Source of the DNA: a virus
Strand: one strand, 5' to 3'
Length of the DNA stretch: 64,000 nucleotides
Virus record (IMG/VR): IMGVR_UViG_3300001373_000001
Coordinates: 1-64,000 of that record
Shown here: positions 8,026 to 15,977 of the stretch, piece after piece
Position numbering within the stretch: the first letter of the stretch is position 1
Layout: the number at the start of each line of letters is the position of its first letter
Position numbers and translations under genes: made by a program
Notes under the pieces: model-generated
What the model was told of the DNA's origin: nothing
The model's input: the letters and a program-made list of their open reading frames with translations, nothing else
The model's database searches: none

Positions 8026-8991
8026 ATGGACTTAAAACTAGAGGACTTGAAATTAATAGATAACGAAGTAATGAGTATATTTGAATGGGTAAAAAGATTT
8101 GAAGGCGAAGGAATGGGAGGATCAGATCTAGATAAGTTAAATGTATGTATATTAATAAAATTAAAGACTATAATAAATGCTATTGAAAAAGTAAACTTAA
8201 AAGATATAACAATAGATAGAGTACCCTTATCAGTGATACAAGCAAGAAAGATTAAACATTATTCTCTAAATGAATCATTTAATAAACTTAAAAATAAAAT
8301 ACCAAACTACAGCAAATATTTATTCATTTTAAGCGTAATAAGTTTTGACTTTAAAATTAGTTTTAATGTAAATATATATCACATTTTATTCAAGTTTAAA
8401 GCTACAATAAAGGTTGCTGAAAACTTACTAGAAAATATAAGCATATTTAAACTAATTGGTTTTAGATACGATGAACAAGGTTTAAAAAAATTAATACAAG
8501 ACTTATTTAAGCGCAAGTTAAGCACAGAAGATTTCTTTACAAATACGAAAATATCAGAATCGATAATGAAAGATGACATTGTAGATAATACAATGGATGA
8601 TGATAAGTTTGATAAGTACTATAATATTTTAAACGAAAATAAAGATATGAGTTATCTAAACTTGCATTATATATTGTCTAGTAAAAAAGAACTTGATAGA
8701 GAAGCTTCTGATAAATTCATAACTAATTTTTGTAATTTTATGAGAATGGATATCATAAGACCTGATCCAAATGGTTACTCAGAAGATGATTTACTTGGAG
8801 ATGTTTTAAATAAAATTCTAATAGAATCATGCTTGATAAAAACAATACTATCAAACCTAGAAAATAAATATTTTGGATCTGTAAATGATTTAAGTGTACT
8901 AATATGTTCCATGAATATTTCTATTTTAGATAAGCAAGAGAGCATTCTTGAATTATTACGAAATATGCTAGATGAATGTGAGGATAGATAA
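8026..8991 (+). CDS. Hypothetical protein, helical paralogue family (long member)
   Basis: 321 residues after GGGAG at 8014-8018. Residues 40-120 (LKTIINAIEKVNLKDITIDR, then KIPNYSKYLFILSVIS) are clearly related to the 8993 protein (VDKLEQVEFDDITIDGVSLK, then EPNYTKYEYIIYLLSVF). The remaining 200 residues are helical and acidic without a recognised motif. The adjacent duplicate suggests local tandem duplication followed by divergence. Confidence 0.8.
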   Translation: MDLKLEDLKLIDNEVMSIFEWVKRFEGEGMGGSDLDKLNVCILIKLKTIINAIEKVNLKDITIDRVPLSVIQARKIKHYSLNESFNKLKNKIPNYSKYLFILSVISFDFKISFNVNIYHILFKFKATIKVAENLLENISIFKLIGFRYDEQGLKKLIQDLFKRKLSTEDFFTNTKISESIMKDDIVDNTMDDDKFDKYYNILNENKDMSYLNLHYILSSKKELDREASDKFITNFCNFMRMDIIRPDPNGYSEDDLLGDVLNKILIESCLIKTILSNLENKYFGSVNDLSVLICSMNISILDKQESILELLRNMLDECEDR

Positions 8992-8992
8992 T

Positions 8993-9313
8993 GTGGATAT
9001 TAAAATTAAATATATTGACTTTATTAATCAATTAATTAATGATGGATTGTTATTTGTAAATACAGAAATAATAAATACATTAAATAAGTTTGTTGATAAA
9101 CTTGAACAAGTAGAATTTGATGATATAACTATTGATGGAGTATCATTAAAAGAATACTTTGGATTATTATCATTTGAGTATTATAAATACATTAGAAAAC
9201 ATGAACCTAACTATACTAAGTATGAATATATAATATATTTACTAAGCGTATTTAATGAAACAGACTATAATTTATACCTATTCAAATCAATAATAAAAAG
9301 AAAGGAAATGTAA
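8993..9313 (+). CDS. Hypothetical protein, short paralogue of 8026-8991
   Basis: 106 residues with GTG start at 8993, placed eight bases after GTGAGGA at 8978-8984, which lies in the previous gene. An ATG at 8972 is in frame but has no ribosome-binding site. The whole protein corresponds to residues about 40-130 of its neighbour. Its stop overlaps the start of the kinase-like gene by one base. Confidence 0.75.
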   Translation: MDIKIKYIDFINQLINDGLLFVNTEIINTLNKFVDKLEQVEFDDITIDGVSLKEYFGLLSFEYYKYIRKHEPNYTKYEYIIYLLSVFNETDYNLYLFKSIIKRKEM

Positions 9314-10143
9314 TGAAGAATATAGCAATAATAAACTGTAGCGATAGCAAATTTGAAGAATATAAGTCTAATTTTATGAATTTTTTTATAAACCTACATA
9401 GAATAAATGATACTAACGTAAAAGAGATTGAGACTACCATAAAAAGTTTTAATATAGATAGAGTCATATTAGTAGATGATAGAGATAAAATGACTCTAGA
9501 AGCCTTAGAACAGCTTGCAGGGTATATTAAAATGTTTTTCAGTAATATAGATATAATTTACTTAGGTAACAATGAAATAGAGTTTGAAGATCACAATTTA
9601 CTTGAAAGATCAGCTCACTTTAAAAATTTGAATGACCTAGAAATTTATAATTGGATTTTCTATAATAGTTTATCAAAAAGCAATAAATACATCCTAGATC
9701 ACTTGAAGTTTAATACTAATAAGAAACTAGTAATAATGGTTGGGCTGCCGAGATCGGGAAAGACTACATTTGTTGAAAGATACTTAAAAAAACATGACTA
9801 TGTAATACTATCATCAGATCAACTTAGACTAAGCTTATATAAAGAAGTGTTCAACAAAGAACGTGAGCAAGAAATGTGGCATATGTTTAGAGAAATGTAT
9901 AACTATTTTATCCAAACTAAATCAAATATTATAATTGATAGCACTAATATAAGTTATGTAAACAGAATGTATTATATGGATATAGCAAAACAAAACAAGT
10001 ATGATATAGTCATAATACATATTGATACACCTAAAGAAATTTGCATTAGTAGATGTGAAGACGAAAAACTAATAGAGGTTATAAATTGCATGGAAAATAC
10101 AATCGACCACGACTTTAGCGGTGCGTTTAGTATAACAATCTAA
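9313..10143 (+). CDS. Polynucleotide-kinase-like P-loop protein with an N-terminal extra domain
   Basis: 276 residues. The C-terminal half is a P-loop kinase of the AAA_33/PNK type: Walker A GLPRSGKTT at 144-152, an SSDQLR segment (substrate and metal region) at about 169, DSTNIS at about 213 and the lid arginines ISRCE. Such enzymes phosphorylate 5'-OH ends of RNA or DNA or small substrates. The first 130 residues form an alpha/beta domain (IAIINCSDSK, RVILVDDRDK) without a recognised family; no phosphatase DxDxT motif is seen. It may repair tRNAs or nicks made by host defence nucleases (inference from phage precedents). Confidence 0.8.
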   Translation: MKNIAIINCSDSKFEEYKSNFMNFFINLHRINDTNVKEIETTIKSFNIDRVILVDDRDKMTLEALEQLAGYIKMFFSNIDIIYLGNNEIEFEDHNLLERSAHFKNLNDLEIYNWIFYNSLSKSNKYILDHLKFNTNKKLVIMVGLPRSGKTTFVERYLKKHDYVILSSDQLRLSLYKEVFNKEREQEMWHMFREMYNYFIQTKSNIIIDSTNISYVNRMYYMDIAKQNKYDIVIIHIDTPKEICISRCEDEKLIEVINCMENTIDHDFSGAFSITI

Positions 10144-10177
10144 TCTAAATGTTATACCAAAGTAAAGGAGCATACAA

Positions 10178-10540
10178 ATGAAAAAATTTGATTTTACTAA
10201 CATAGATAAGTATATTGAGTTAAATAAAGATAAGATTGAAACAGTTATGCTTGGAATGCTTGAAGATTTTTTTTGGACTGGATTTCAATACTATGGAGAG
10301 TCAAAAGAAAATGTTACAATTGATTTCTCAGATTGGGCAACTCCAATAATGCATATTGAATTTAAAGATGGATCGGAAATAGTTGTTGATAGCTATATAG
10401 ATGATTATAAGAAATATGATAAAGCAAGATATATAGGAATCATAAATATAATCAAAACAAGTGTTATGACACAAGATAATGTTAATAGACTTTCAAGATT
10501 ACCGAGATACAATCTAATCGATATAATGAGGAAAATATGA
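10178..10540 (+). CDS. Hypothetical protein, paralogue of 10863-11234
   Basis: 120 residues after AAAGGAG. Shares with the 10863 protein the opening KYIELNK(D/E)(K/S)IE, the aromatic block (D/E)DFFWTGFQYY and the core SDWATPIMHIEFKDG followed by VVDSYIDD. The alternating pattern predicts a small alpha/beta fold. Not recognised otherwise. Stop overlaps the next start by four bases. Confidence 0.8.
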   Translation: MKKFDFTNIDKYIELNKDKIETVMLGMLEDFFWTGFQYYGESKENVTIDFSDWATPIMHIEFKDGSEIVVDSYIDDYKKYDKARYIGIINIIKTSVMTQDNVNRLSRLPRYNLIDIMRKI

Positions 10541-10818
10541 GTGAATTAGAGGTATTATTATATTTTAAGGGGAAATGCATTAAAAGTTTAATATTGAGTA
10601 TTGCATCAGCTTTTCTAGTAACTAGTTCAAATTTAGTTATGATACTAAAATTATTAAATGATACTGAGTATAATAACAACCTAGTAATTGGATTAAAAAT
10701 ACTTAGCATAATAATAATAATACTTAATTTTTGGATTGCAATATTAAACATAAAATGTATAGAAGGATTAATTATAAGTATCTTAGATATAAACAAAGCT
10801 TTAAAAGAAATTAGATAG
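10537..10818 (+). CDS. Small two-pass membrane protein
   Basis: 93 residues translationally coupled to the preceding gene (ATGA overlap). Hydrophobic segments at about 18-36 and 50-70 with charged ends (cytoplasmic ends likely). Same general plan as the 12370 protein. Function unknown. Confidence 0.75.
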   Translation: MSELEVLLYFKGKCIKSLILSIASAFLVTSSNLVMILKLLNDTEYNNNLVIGLKILSIIIIILNFWIAILNIKCIEGLIISILDINKALKEIR

Positions 10819-10862
10819 AAGTTATCTGGAAATTTAGGATAACTGAATTAGGAGATATACAA

Positions 10863-11234
10863 ATGAAAACAATTGATTTAGTTAAACTTAACAAGTACAT
10901 AGAACTTAATAAAGAATCAATAGAATGGGTTGACACTGGTATGTATGATGATTTTTGGTGGAGTAGAATACAATATTATCATTATTGTAATAAATTTGCC
11001 AAAGATATAATTGGATCGACTTATTGGTCAACTCCAATTGCATTAGTTAAGTTTAAAGAAGGAAAGATTATAGTAATAGATTGCTTTACAGATGATGGAA
11101 TAGACCGTGAGAATGAATTTTCTACATTTATAGAAGTATTTAAAAGTGATGAAAGAACTAAAAAAGCAACTAAAAAAATATCGACTCTTGAAAGATATAA
11201 TATAGATGATTTATTGGAGATTAAAGATGAATGA
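10863..11234 (+). CDS. Hypothetical protein, paralogue of 10178-10540
   Basis: 123 residues following AGGAG at 10850-10854. Matching features to its paralogue: NKYIELNKESIEW, DDFWWSRIQYY, STYWSTPIALVKFKEGK and VIDCFTDD. The tryptophan-rich surface is conserved between both, suggesting a real binding function. The 3' end overlaps the next gene by eight bases. Confidence 0.8.
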   Translation: MKTIDLVKLNKYIELNKESIEWVDTGMYDDFWWSRIQYYHYCNKFAKDIIGSTYWSTPIALVKFKEGKIIVIDCFTDDGIDRENEFSTFIEVFKSDERTKKATKKISTLERYNIDDLLEIKDE

Positions 11235-11787
11235 AGAATATCAATTAAAACTAAAAGAAGCTATAATAGAGTCATTTAATTATTTCGACGAAGATTTATA
11301 TAACGACCTAAAAGATAATATTATGCCATTAGAGAAAATTGCTACATGGATAATACTTATGAAAAAATTTGTTGATTTAATTGAAAATATAGAAGATGTA
11401 AATAAAATGAATATAAAAGTATTTCATTGCAAATCAATATATTGTATATCAAAATTCATACTAAGAATGAACGAATTATATACTCAAGAAATGCTTAAAA
11501 ATGCAATATTTAAACTAGAAGATAAGTATTATAGATTTTTTAAAAACGAAAATGAGGATGGGTTATTTATACTTGACCAAGAAAAATCAAGAATCATAAA
11601 ACCATTTGAGTTTATAATGATTTCAATATCTGCAACTGGAGATCTTAAGTATCACCTGGAATTAATAGATAAGTTAATTCTATTTTCAATAATATTATTA
11701 ATGAATTTTAATTGCTATACATGTAATAAATTTAGAATATTAAAACATTGTGAGGACTGCGTTCCTACAGAGATTGAGGAGAAATAA
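11227..11787 (+). CDS. AIIESF-family protein with C-terminal zinc clasp (second copy)
   Basis: 186 residues from ATG 11227, with TGGAG at 11215-11219 as ribosome-binding site. N-terminal KLKEAIIESFNYFDEDLYND and C-terminal CYTCNKFRILKHCEDC define it as a paralogue of the 5073 and 11787 proteins. The cysteine pairs are nine residues apart and probably hold zinc. Tail-to-head contact with 11787 (one shared base) implies co-translation. Confidence 0.8.
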   Translation: MNEEYQLKLKEAIIESFNYFDEDLYNDLKDNIMPLEKIATWIILMKKFVDLIENIEDVNKMNIKVFHCKSIYCISKFILRMNELYTQEMLKNAIFKLEDKYYRFFKNENEDGLFILDQEKSRIIKPFEFIMISISATGDLKYHLELIDKLILFSIILLMNFNCYTCNKFRILKHCEDCVPTEIEEK

Positions 11788-12347
11788 TGGAATACCAAGA
11801 AGCATTAAAAAAAGCAATAATAGAATCATTCGGTTTCTTTTTCGAGGATTTATATAATGACTTAAAAGTTAATATAATACCAACATCAATAATAGTTCCA
11901 ATGGTAGAAGTAACTAATGCATTGCTAGATAAACTTAAAGAGGGAGTTAGTTCGCTCAATCCATGCGCATATAAAATGGCGAAACAATCAAATGATTTTA
12001 TAATGAAGATGAACTCAATTTATAAAATATACATGCTAAATGAAGTTAGAGTTAGATGGGATAATAAACCCAGAATGTTGAGCATTCAACAAGTTGGAGA
12101 AGAAGAAATGAGCAATGTTAAAATATATACAGAATTAATAAAAATACACAACGAATTATTGCCATTTGATTTATTAGTAGATATAGTATCTAGCAGTGCT
12201 GGTCAAAGATTTGATAGAAGAGATATACCAGTATTCTTAGAAGTTTGCAATGAAATATTATCAGAAGTTAATTGTGGAGATTGCAATAAATATAGACATT
12301 TTGAATTATGCGAAGGATGCGAGCCAAGACTATTAAGTGATATGTAA
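11787..12347 (+). CDS. AIIESF-family protein with C-terminal zinc clasp (third copy)
   Basis: 186 residues. ATG overlaps the preceding stop by one base; GAGGAG at 11776-11781 is the ribosome-binding site. Shares ALKKAIIESFGFFFEDLYND and the ending CGDCNKYRHFELCEGC with its two paralogues. The middle (residues 60-150) differs strongly, so the conserved parts are the two ends. Function unknown. Confidence 0.8.
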   Translation: MEYQEALKKAIIESFGFFFEDLYNDLKVNIIPTSIIVPMVEVTNALLDKLKEGVSSLNPCAYKMAKQSNDFIMKMNSIYKIYMLNEVRVRWDNKPRMLSIQQVGEEEMSNVKIYTELIKIHNELLPFDLLVDIVSSSAGQRFDRRDIPVFLEVCNEILSEVNCGDCNKYRHFELCEGCEPRLLSDM

Positions 12348-12369
12348 TTATTTTTGGGGGTAAGTAACA

Positions 12370-12654
12370 ATGGGATATATAGACATGGGATATACAGATA
12401 AGAAATATGTTTTGGAATTACTAAAAAGTTTGTTGTTTAAGATTAAGCTTTGCATAATAATTATTATAATATCAGAGATGATGTTAGCATACTTAGTTGT
12501 ATTTAGAGAAGAGAAGTTAACCTTTGTAATAGGATTTATAATAGGAATAGCAGTATTAATTAGGTTTATTAATAGACATATGAAATGGAAGAAAGAATTG
12601 ATAATAGCAATGAAAATCGATGAAAACAGACGAAAAATGATTGAAAATGATTGA
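12370..12654 (+). CDS. Small two-pass membrane protein
   Basis: 94 residues after GGGGG at 12355-12359. Two hydrophobic helices (about 25-43 and 50-68) with a short positively charged loop and a basic tail, so the tail is probably cytoplasmic. Similar in design to the 2141 and 10537 proteins. Confidence 0.75.
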   Translation: MGYIDMGYTDKKYVLELLKSLLFKIKLCIIIIIISEMMLAYLVVFREEKLTFVIGFIIGIAVLIRFINRHMKWKKELIIAMKIDENRRKMIEND

Positions 12655-12679
12655 AAAATAGACTAAATGGAGGGTACAA

Positions 12680-13570
12680 ATGAGCGATGAAACTTTTGCC
12701 TATTTATGTCCAAAATGCAAAACAGTAAATACTAAAGATAATAAATATTGTATTAAATGTGGGCATTGGTTATTAGATAGTAATTTTCCTGCAACATCAC
12801 TTAATAGAAAGGAATTTAAAGAGATTAATAATACAACTAAACCTGAATCTAAAATAAAGTCAATTGTAGTATATTCAATCATAGGAATTATATTTCTAAT
12901 ACCATCAATAAATGTTAAAATGATGATATCTTTAATCGCTGTATTATATGGAATTATAAACATAATATATCCAATCAAGATGTTATCAATATACAAAAGA
13001 AGTACTGGTGTAATTATAACAATAATATCATTTATAGTAATGTGCGTAGTGACTTCCTATCAAGTACCAAGTGAAAATAAAAAGAGTACTGTTACAAATA
13101 CGAATACGTATACAATTACAAATACTATTGCTAATACTATTACTAATACTAACAATAGTATACAAGTACCAGAAACTCTAAAACCAACACCAGAACCAAC
13201 CAAAGCACCAGAATTAATATTAAATGAATTTAAATCTGAATGTATTAATATAGATTACAATGAACTTGCCAGAGATACAGAATCTTATATCAAAACTAAA
13301 ATTAAAATAACTGGTAAAGTTGTACAGATACAAGAACTAAATAATATAATAATGCTAAGAGTAAATATTACTAAAGGAGATTATGGAATATATAAAGATA
13401 CTGTATTAGTAAATTATCTAATGAAAGATAATGAGAAGCATATTTTAGATGATGATTTAATTAATATTTGGGGTACAGTTGTAGGGAGAAAGACATATAA
13501 GGCAGTATTAGGAAATTCAATTACCATTCCTGAAATTAATGCGAGAAGTATTGCATTAAATATAAAATAA
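12680..13570 (+). CDS. Zinc-ribbon membrane protein with C-terminal OB-fold
   Basis: 296 residues after GGAGGG at 12668-12673. Order of parts: a zinc ribbon (Cys10, Cys13, Cys24, Cys27), three or so membrane helices at about 58-120, a Thr/Asn-rich linker (TNTNTYTITNTIANT) with a Pro/Glu hinge, then residues 185-296 with the pattern of the tRNA_anti-like OB-fold (KIKITGKVVQIQEL, LRVNITKGDYG, INIWGTVVGRKTYK). This architecture is familiar in Firmicutes as a membrane sensor, with the ribbon inside and the OB-fold outside. Role here unknown. Confidence 0.8.
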   Translation: MSDETFAYLCPKCKTVNTKDNKYCIKCGHWLLDSNFPATSLNRKEFKEINNTTKPESKIKSIVVYSIIGIIFLIPSINVKMMISLIAVLYGIINIIYPIKMLSIYKRSTGVIITIISFIVMCVVTSYQVPSENKKSTVTNTNTYTITNTIANTITNTNNSIQVPETLKPTPEPTKAPELILNEFKSECINIDYNELARDTESYIKTKIKITGKVVQIQELNNIIMLRVNITKGDYGIYKDTVLVNYLMKDNEKHILDDDLINIWGTVVGRKTYKAVLGNSITIPEINARSIALNIK

Positions 13571-13622
13571 TCTTATAATAATACTATAAATAATTATTGT
13601 TTTGCGAAATAGTACAAACTAA

Positions 13623-13672
13623 AAATAAGGCACTCGGTTAAGAATAAAACTTAATCGACTATGCCTTATTTT
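13623..13672. terminator. Bidirectional intrinsic terminator
   Basis: AAATAAGGCA at 13623-13632 pairs with TGCCTTATTT at 13662-13671, and the inner GGTTAAG pairs with CTTAATC. T-runs flank it in both directions. It separates the rightward 12680 gene from the leftward RNA starting at 13748. Confidence 0.8.
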
Positions 13673-13748
13673 GTTATGTACTGAACATAGAGACCAATTA
13701 TTTATTAGTAATTTAAACTCAAAGGTATTGTTGTAAAGTCTCTATGTT
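13623..13748 (-). ncRNA. Candidate small RNA with +1 terminal stem
   Basis: Predicted to start at 13748 from the promoter at 13755-13783. The first 11 bases (AACATAGAGAC) are perfectly complementary to bases 13694-13684, enclosing a 43-base loop, and the transcript then runs into the hairpin terminator at 13672-13623. Promoter, terminal stem and terminator fit a free-standing RNA of about 125 nt. No open reading frame of note is inside. Confidence 0.6.
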
Positions 13749-13754
13749 GATAAT

Positions 13755-13783
13755 AGTATAAAATACTTATTAATAATTGTCAA
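13755..13783 (-). promoter_or_regulatory. Strong leftward promoter
   Basis: On the minus strand TTGACA (13783-13778), 17-base spacer, TATACT (13760-13755). It lies immediately after the stop of the 13784 gene and points into the 11-bp inverted repeat whose first base is the predicted transcription start. Confidence 0.7.
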
Positions 13784-14017
13784 TTATATTACAAATCCAA
13801 GTATAACTTTATCAACAGAAGCTTGCTCACCAGTAATCACATTTTCTACTAAACAATTATGTATTTGGAATATAGATTTGTTATATATAATAGCATTCAT
13901 AATATCAGCTTTTACATCAAACAAAGTTTTATACAATTTATATTGATCACATTCTTTGATTTCTCCAGTATCATCAATACAAACATACTCACCTTTTAAA
14001 TTTATTAGTCTGTACAT
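13784..14017 (-). CDS. Hypothetical protein
   Basis: 77 residues, opening MYRLINLKGEYVCIDDTGEI (short beta-hairpins) followed by a helix. Its start lies 29 bases inside the 13989 gene, so it is the last gene of the leftward operon of small paralogues. No family recognised. Confidence 0.65.
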   Translation of the reverse strand: MYRLINLKGEYVCIDDTGEIKECDQYKLYKTLFDVKADIMNAIIYNKSIFQIHNCLVENVITGEQASVDKVILGFVI

Positions 14018-14264
14018 CTATAAGTAAAGTCCTCTCTTTCTTATAAATATCAAGACATATATCATTTTTATCGCCATCATAAGTTACTTCATAATAAAAG
14101 TCTTTGCTATAATGAGATCCAAATAAACCTTTATGATTCTGCAATGCCTTACAATACCAAACTTCATAAACAATTGATATATCATCAACATTAACCATCA
14201 TGTCGGTTATAAGTGTGTCCACAATCATCTCTTTGGCTTTATATTTAAATTCTTCACTTGTCAT
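13989..14264 (-). CDS. ~93-aa tandem paralogue, copy 4
   Basis: 91 residues. Shares with the next three genes upstream the plan (F)xxxxKxxIxxxLxxxxxVxxxDI helix, then a beta-rich half with F(Y)YEVTYDGDKNxxxLxIY. It overlaps the preceding gene stop by four bases. The family resembles short immunity-like or lipocalin-sized beta proteins only superficially; function unknown. Confidence 0.8.
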   Translation of the reverse strand: MTSEEFKYKAKEMIVDTLITDMMVNVDDISIVYEVWYCKALQNHKGLFGSHYSKDFYYEVTYDGDKNDICLDIYKKERTLLIDVQTNKFKR

Positions 14265-14542
14265 TTTTCGACCTCAACTTCTTCTACCTCATATGTACCT
14301 ATTGATTGCAATATGTAAGATACTAATATATACTGGTTATTTTCAGCATCATGAGTAATCTCAAAAATATATGATTTACAACCTTCTCTTTTGAATACAG
14401 CAGTCTTTTGTTTATTATAAGTTTGCTCTCCATCATTAATAACAGATACCTCTATATCTTCTGGATCACTAACTATCTTACTTTCAACTAAAAAATCTAT
14501 TATTAATTGTCTGCTATATTGTAAAAACTTTTCATAACTCAT
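14261..14542 (-). CDS. ~93-aa tandem paralogue, copy 3
   Basis: 93 residues beginning MSYEKFLQYSRQLIIDFLVE and containing SYIFEITHDAENNQYILVSY, equivalent to FYYEVTYDGDKNDICLDIY in copy 4. Start codon four bases after copy 2's stop, with GGAGG-type signal at 14551-14555 on the minus strand. Acidic C-terminus (VEEVEVEK). Confidence 0.8.
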   Translation of the reverse strand: MSYEKFLQYSRQLIIDFLVESKIVSDPEDIEVSVINDGEQTYNKQKTAVFKREGCKSYIFEITHDAENNQYILVSYILQSIGTYEVEEVEVEK

Positions 14543-14546
14543 AAAT

Positions 14547-14825
14547 TTAATCCTCCATTATTTGGTCTAAAGTTTTATTGATAGTTATAATATGATTAAA
14601 TACATCTAGCTTAAAAGTATTATTGCTATTAAGATATTCTATCTTGAAATATAATTTATTATCTAAGTTAATATAAAATGTAGCTGCATAAGACCCGTTT
14701 GAAAACACACAATCTAATACAATGATCTGATATGCAAAAGTAAGCTTATAATTAACTAGATTATTACTCTCTAAGTAAGTCATAATCAAGTTTTTAGAAC
14801 AATCCATAAACAAAGTATGGTTCAT
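14547..14825 (-). CDS. ~93-aa tandem paralogue, copy 2
   Basis: 92 residues (MNHTLFMDCSKNLIMTYLES, then LYFKIEYLNSNNTFKLDVFN). Same helix-then-sheet layout as copies 1, 3 and 4, with about a fifth identical residues by eye. AAGGAG lies before the start. Confidence 0.8.
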   Translation of the reverse strand: MNHTLFMDCSKNLIMTYLESNNLVNYKLTFAYQIIVLDCVFSNGSYAATFYINLDNKLYFKIEYLNSNNTFKLDVFNHIITINKTLDQIMED

Positions 14826-14948
14826 AAAATCTCCTTAAAAAAATAGATATTAACATTATATTAATATCAAGTAATCATAAACGGGTTTAGTTTAAAAAAA
14901 TATTACCATATAGATTTTTATTATAATATATACTGTATTAAATGTAAA

Positions 14949-15233
14949 CTATGAATTATTACTCACATCGCTTAGTTTAACATGATGAATACAATTACTA
15001 CTCCCGAATTGCTTATAGGATGTTATAAAAAGTTCATCAATCTCAATGTTATAAGTACATTCAAAAAAGTAATCATTTTGTTTAGTGCAAAAAAATGATA
15101 TATAACCAGTATATATCTCGCTTGAATATCTTGGGTATATAAATACATCCTCTTCTTTAAAGCCTTCTAGGCTTATTAGAGTTTCTTTAATTTTAATTTT
15201 ACAGATATTAATAAATTCATCTAAACTCATCAT
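14949..15233 (-). CDS. ~93-aa tandem paralogue, copy 1
   Basis: 94 residues (MMSLDEFINICKIKIKETLI, then YFFECTYNIEIDELFITSYK). The second Met may be the start because GGAGG lies 7 to 9 bases before both. It is separated from copy 2 by 123 bases containing no other gene, so copies 2-4 may also have their own promoter. Confidence 0.8.
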   Translation of the reverse strand: MMSLDEFINICKIKIKETLISLEGFKEEDVFIYPRYSSEIYTGYISFFCTKQNDYFFECTYNIEIDELFITSYKQFGSSNCIHHVKLSDVSNNS

Positions 15234-15257
15234 AAAACCTCCTTAACAATGTAAACC

Positions 15258-15289
15258 AAAAAAGCTACTATATAATATATATAAGTAGC
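15258..15289 (-). terminator. Intrinsic terminator upstream of the paralogue cluster
   Basis: GCTACT and AGTAGC (ends of 15264-15289) form a stem around an AT loop; the minus strand continues into a run of six T. Confidence 0.65.
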
Positions 15290-15386
15290 ATTTTCTGTAA
15301 TGGATAAATAGAATCAACAATCTTAATTATACTAATTAATTATGGGACTATAAAATATTATAATATAACCTAAAATAAAATGCAAC

Positions 15387-15415
15387 AAAAAAGCTACTAA
15401 CCAATAGTTAATAGC
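15387..15415 (-). terminator. Intrinsic terminator of the lipoprotein gene
   Basis: On the minus strand GCTATTAAC pairs with GTTAGTAGC (one G-T), then six T and GTTG. It lies 68 bases past the lipoprotein stop. The trailing GTTG matches the rightward terminators at 1969, 2519 and 4156. Confidence 0.75.
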
Positions 15416-15482
15416 AATTTTGCACTAATGAGAAATAAAAAATATTAAGTAAATTATAATATAACTAGTATTCAATGTAAAG

Positions 15483-15878
15483 TTAATTCTTTGCACGAAT
15501 ATATTTTAAGTTAATCTCAACTCCACCTACTTTAATAGTTACACCTTTTTTTAAATAGATATTCTTATACTCTTTTTCATAATATTCTGTATTTATACCA
15601 ATCATCGCAAGTAAACTCAAATCGCTAGTTGATACATTTCCGTTTCCAGATAAAGCAGTAATATCATATACTCCAACTGGAATATCAGTTCCTATTACAT
15701 AGTTTCCAGCTTTTAATACAATATCTTTAGGAGTCTCCTTGGGTTGTTCATTTAAAGCTTCTGTTTGGTTAGATGTTACAGATGGTTTATCAAGTGATTG
15801 TTGAGTGTTGTCTATTTCAGCGCAAGATGTAAGACTCACAATAGCAACTAAGCTGAGAAAAGTTAATAATTTCTTCAT
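15483..15878 (-). CDS. Secreted lipoprotein
   Basis: 131 residues with a class II signal peptide: MKKLLTFLSLVAIVSLTSC, the lipobox LTSC placing the acylated Cys at residue 19. A Gln/Asn/Pro-rich linker follows and then a beta-rich domain (LKAGNYVIGTDIPVGVYDIT) of the sort often found in Firmicutes surface lipoproteins, with a repeated KxGxY/GxxI pattern. It is anchored on the outer face of the membrane. It could change host surface properties (for example superinfection exclusion), which is only inference from location. Confidence 0.85.
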   Translation of the reverse strand: MKKLLTFLSLVAIVSLTSCAEIDNTQQSLDKPSVTSNQTEALNEQPKETPKDIVLKAGNYVIGTDIPVGVYDITALSGNGNVSTSDLSLLAMIGINTEYYEKEYKNIYLKKGVTIKVGGVEINLKYIRAKN

Positions 15879-15977
15879 CTATTTCTCCTTTAATTTTAAT
15901 TAGATTAATTATACCACGAAAATTTGTTGAATACTATAGTGTTTTGCAAATTAATTACATATACGATGTAAAATAGT

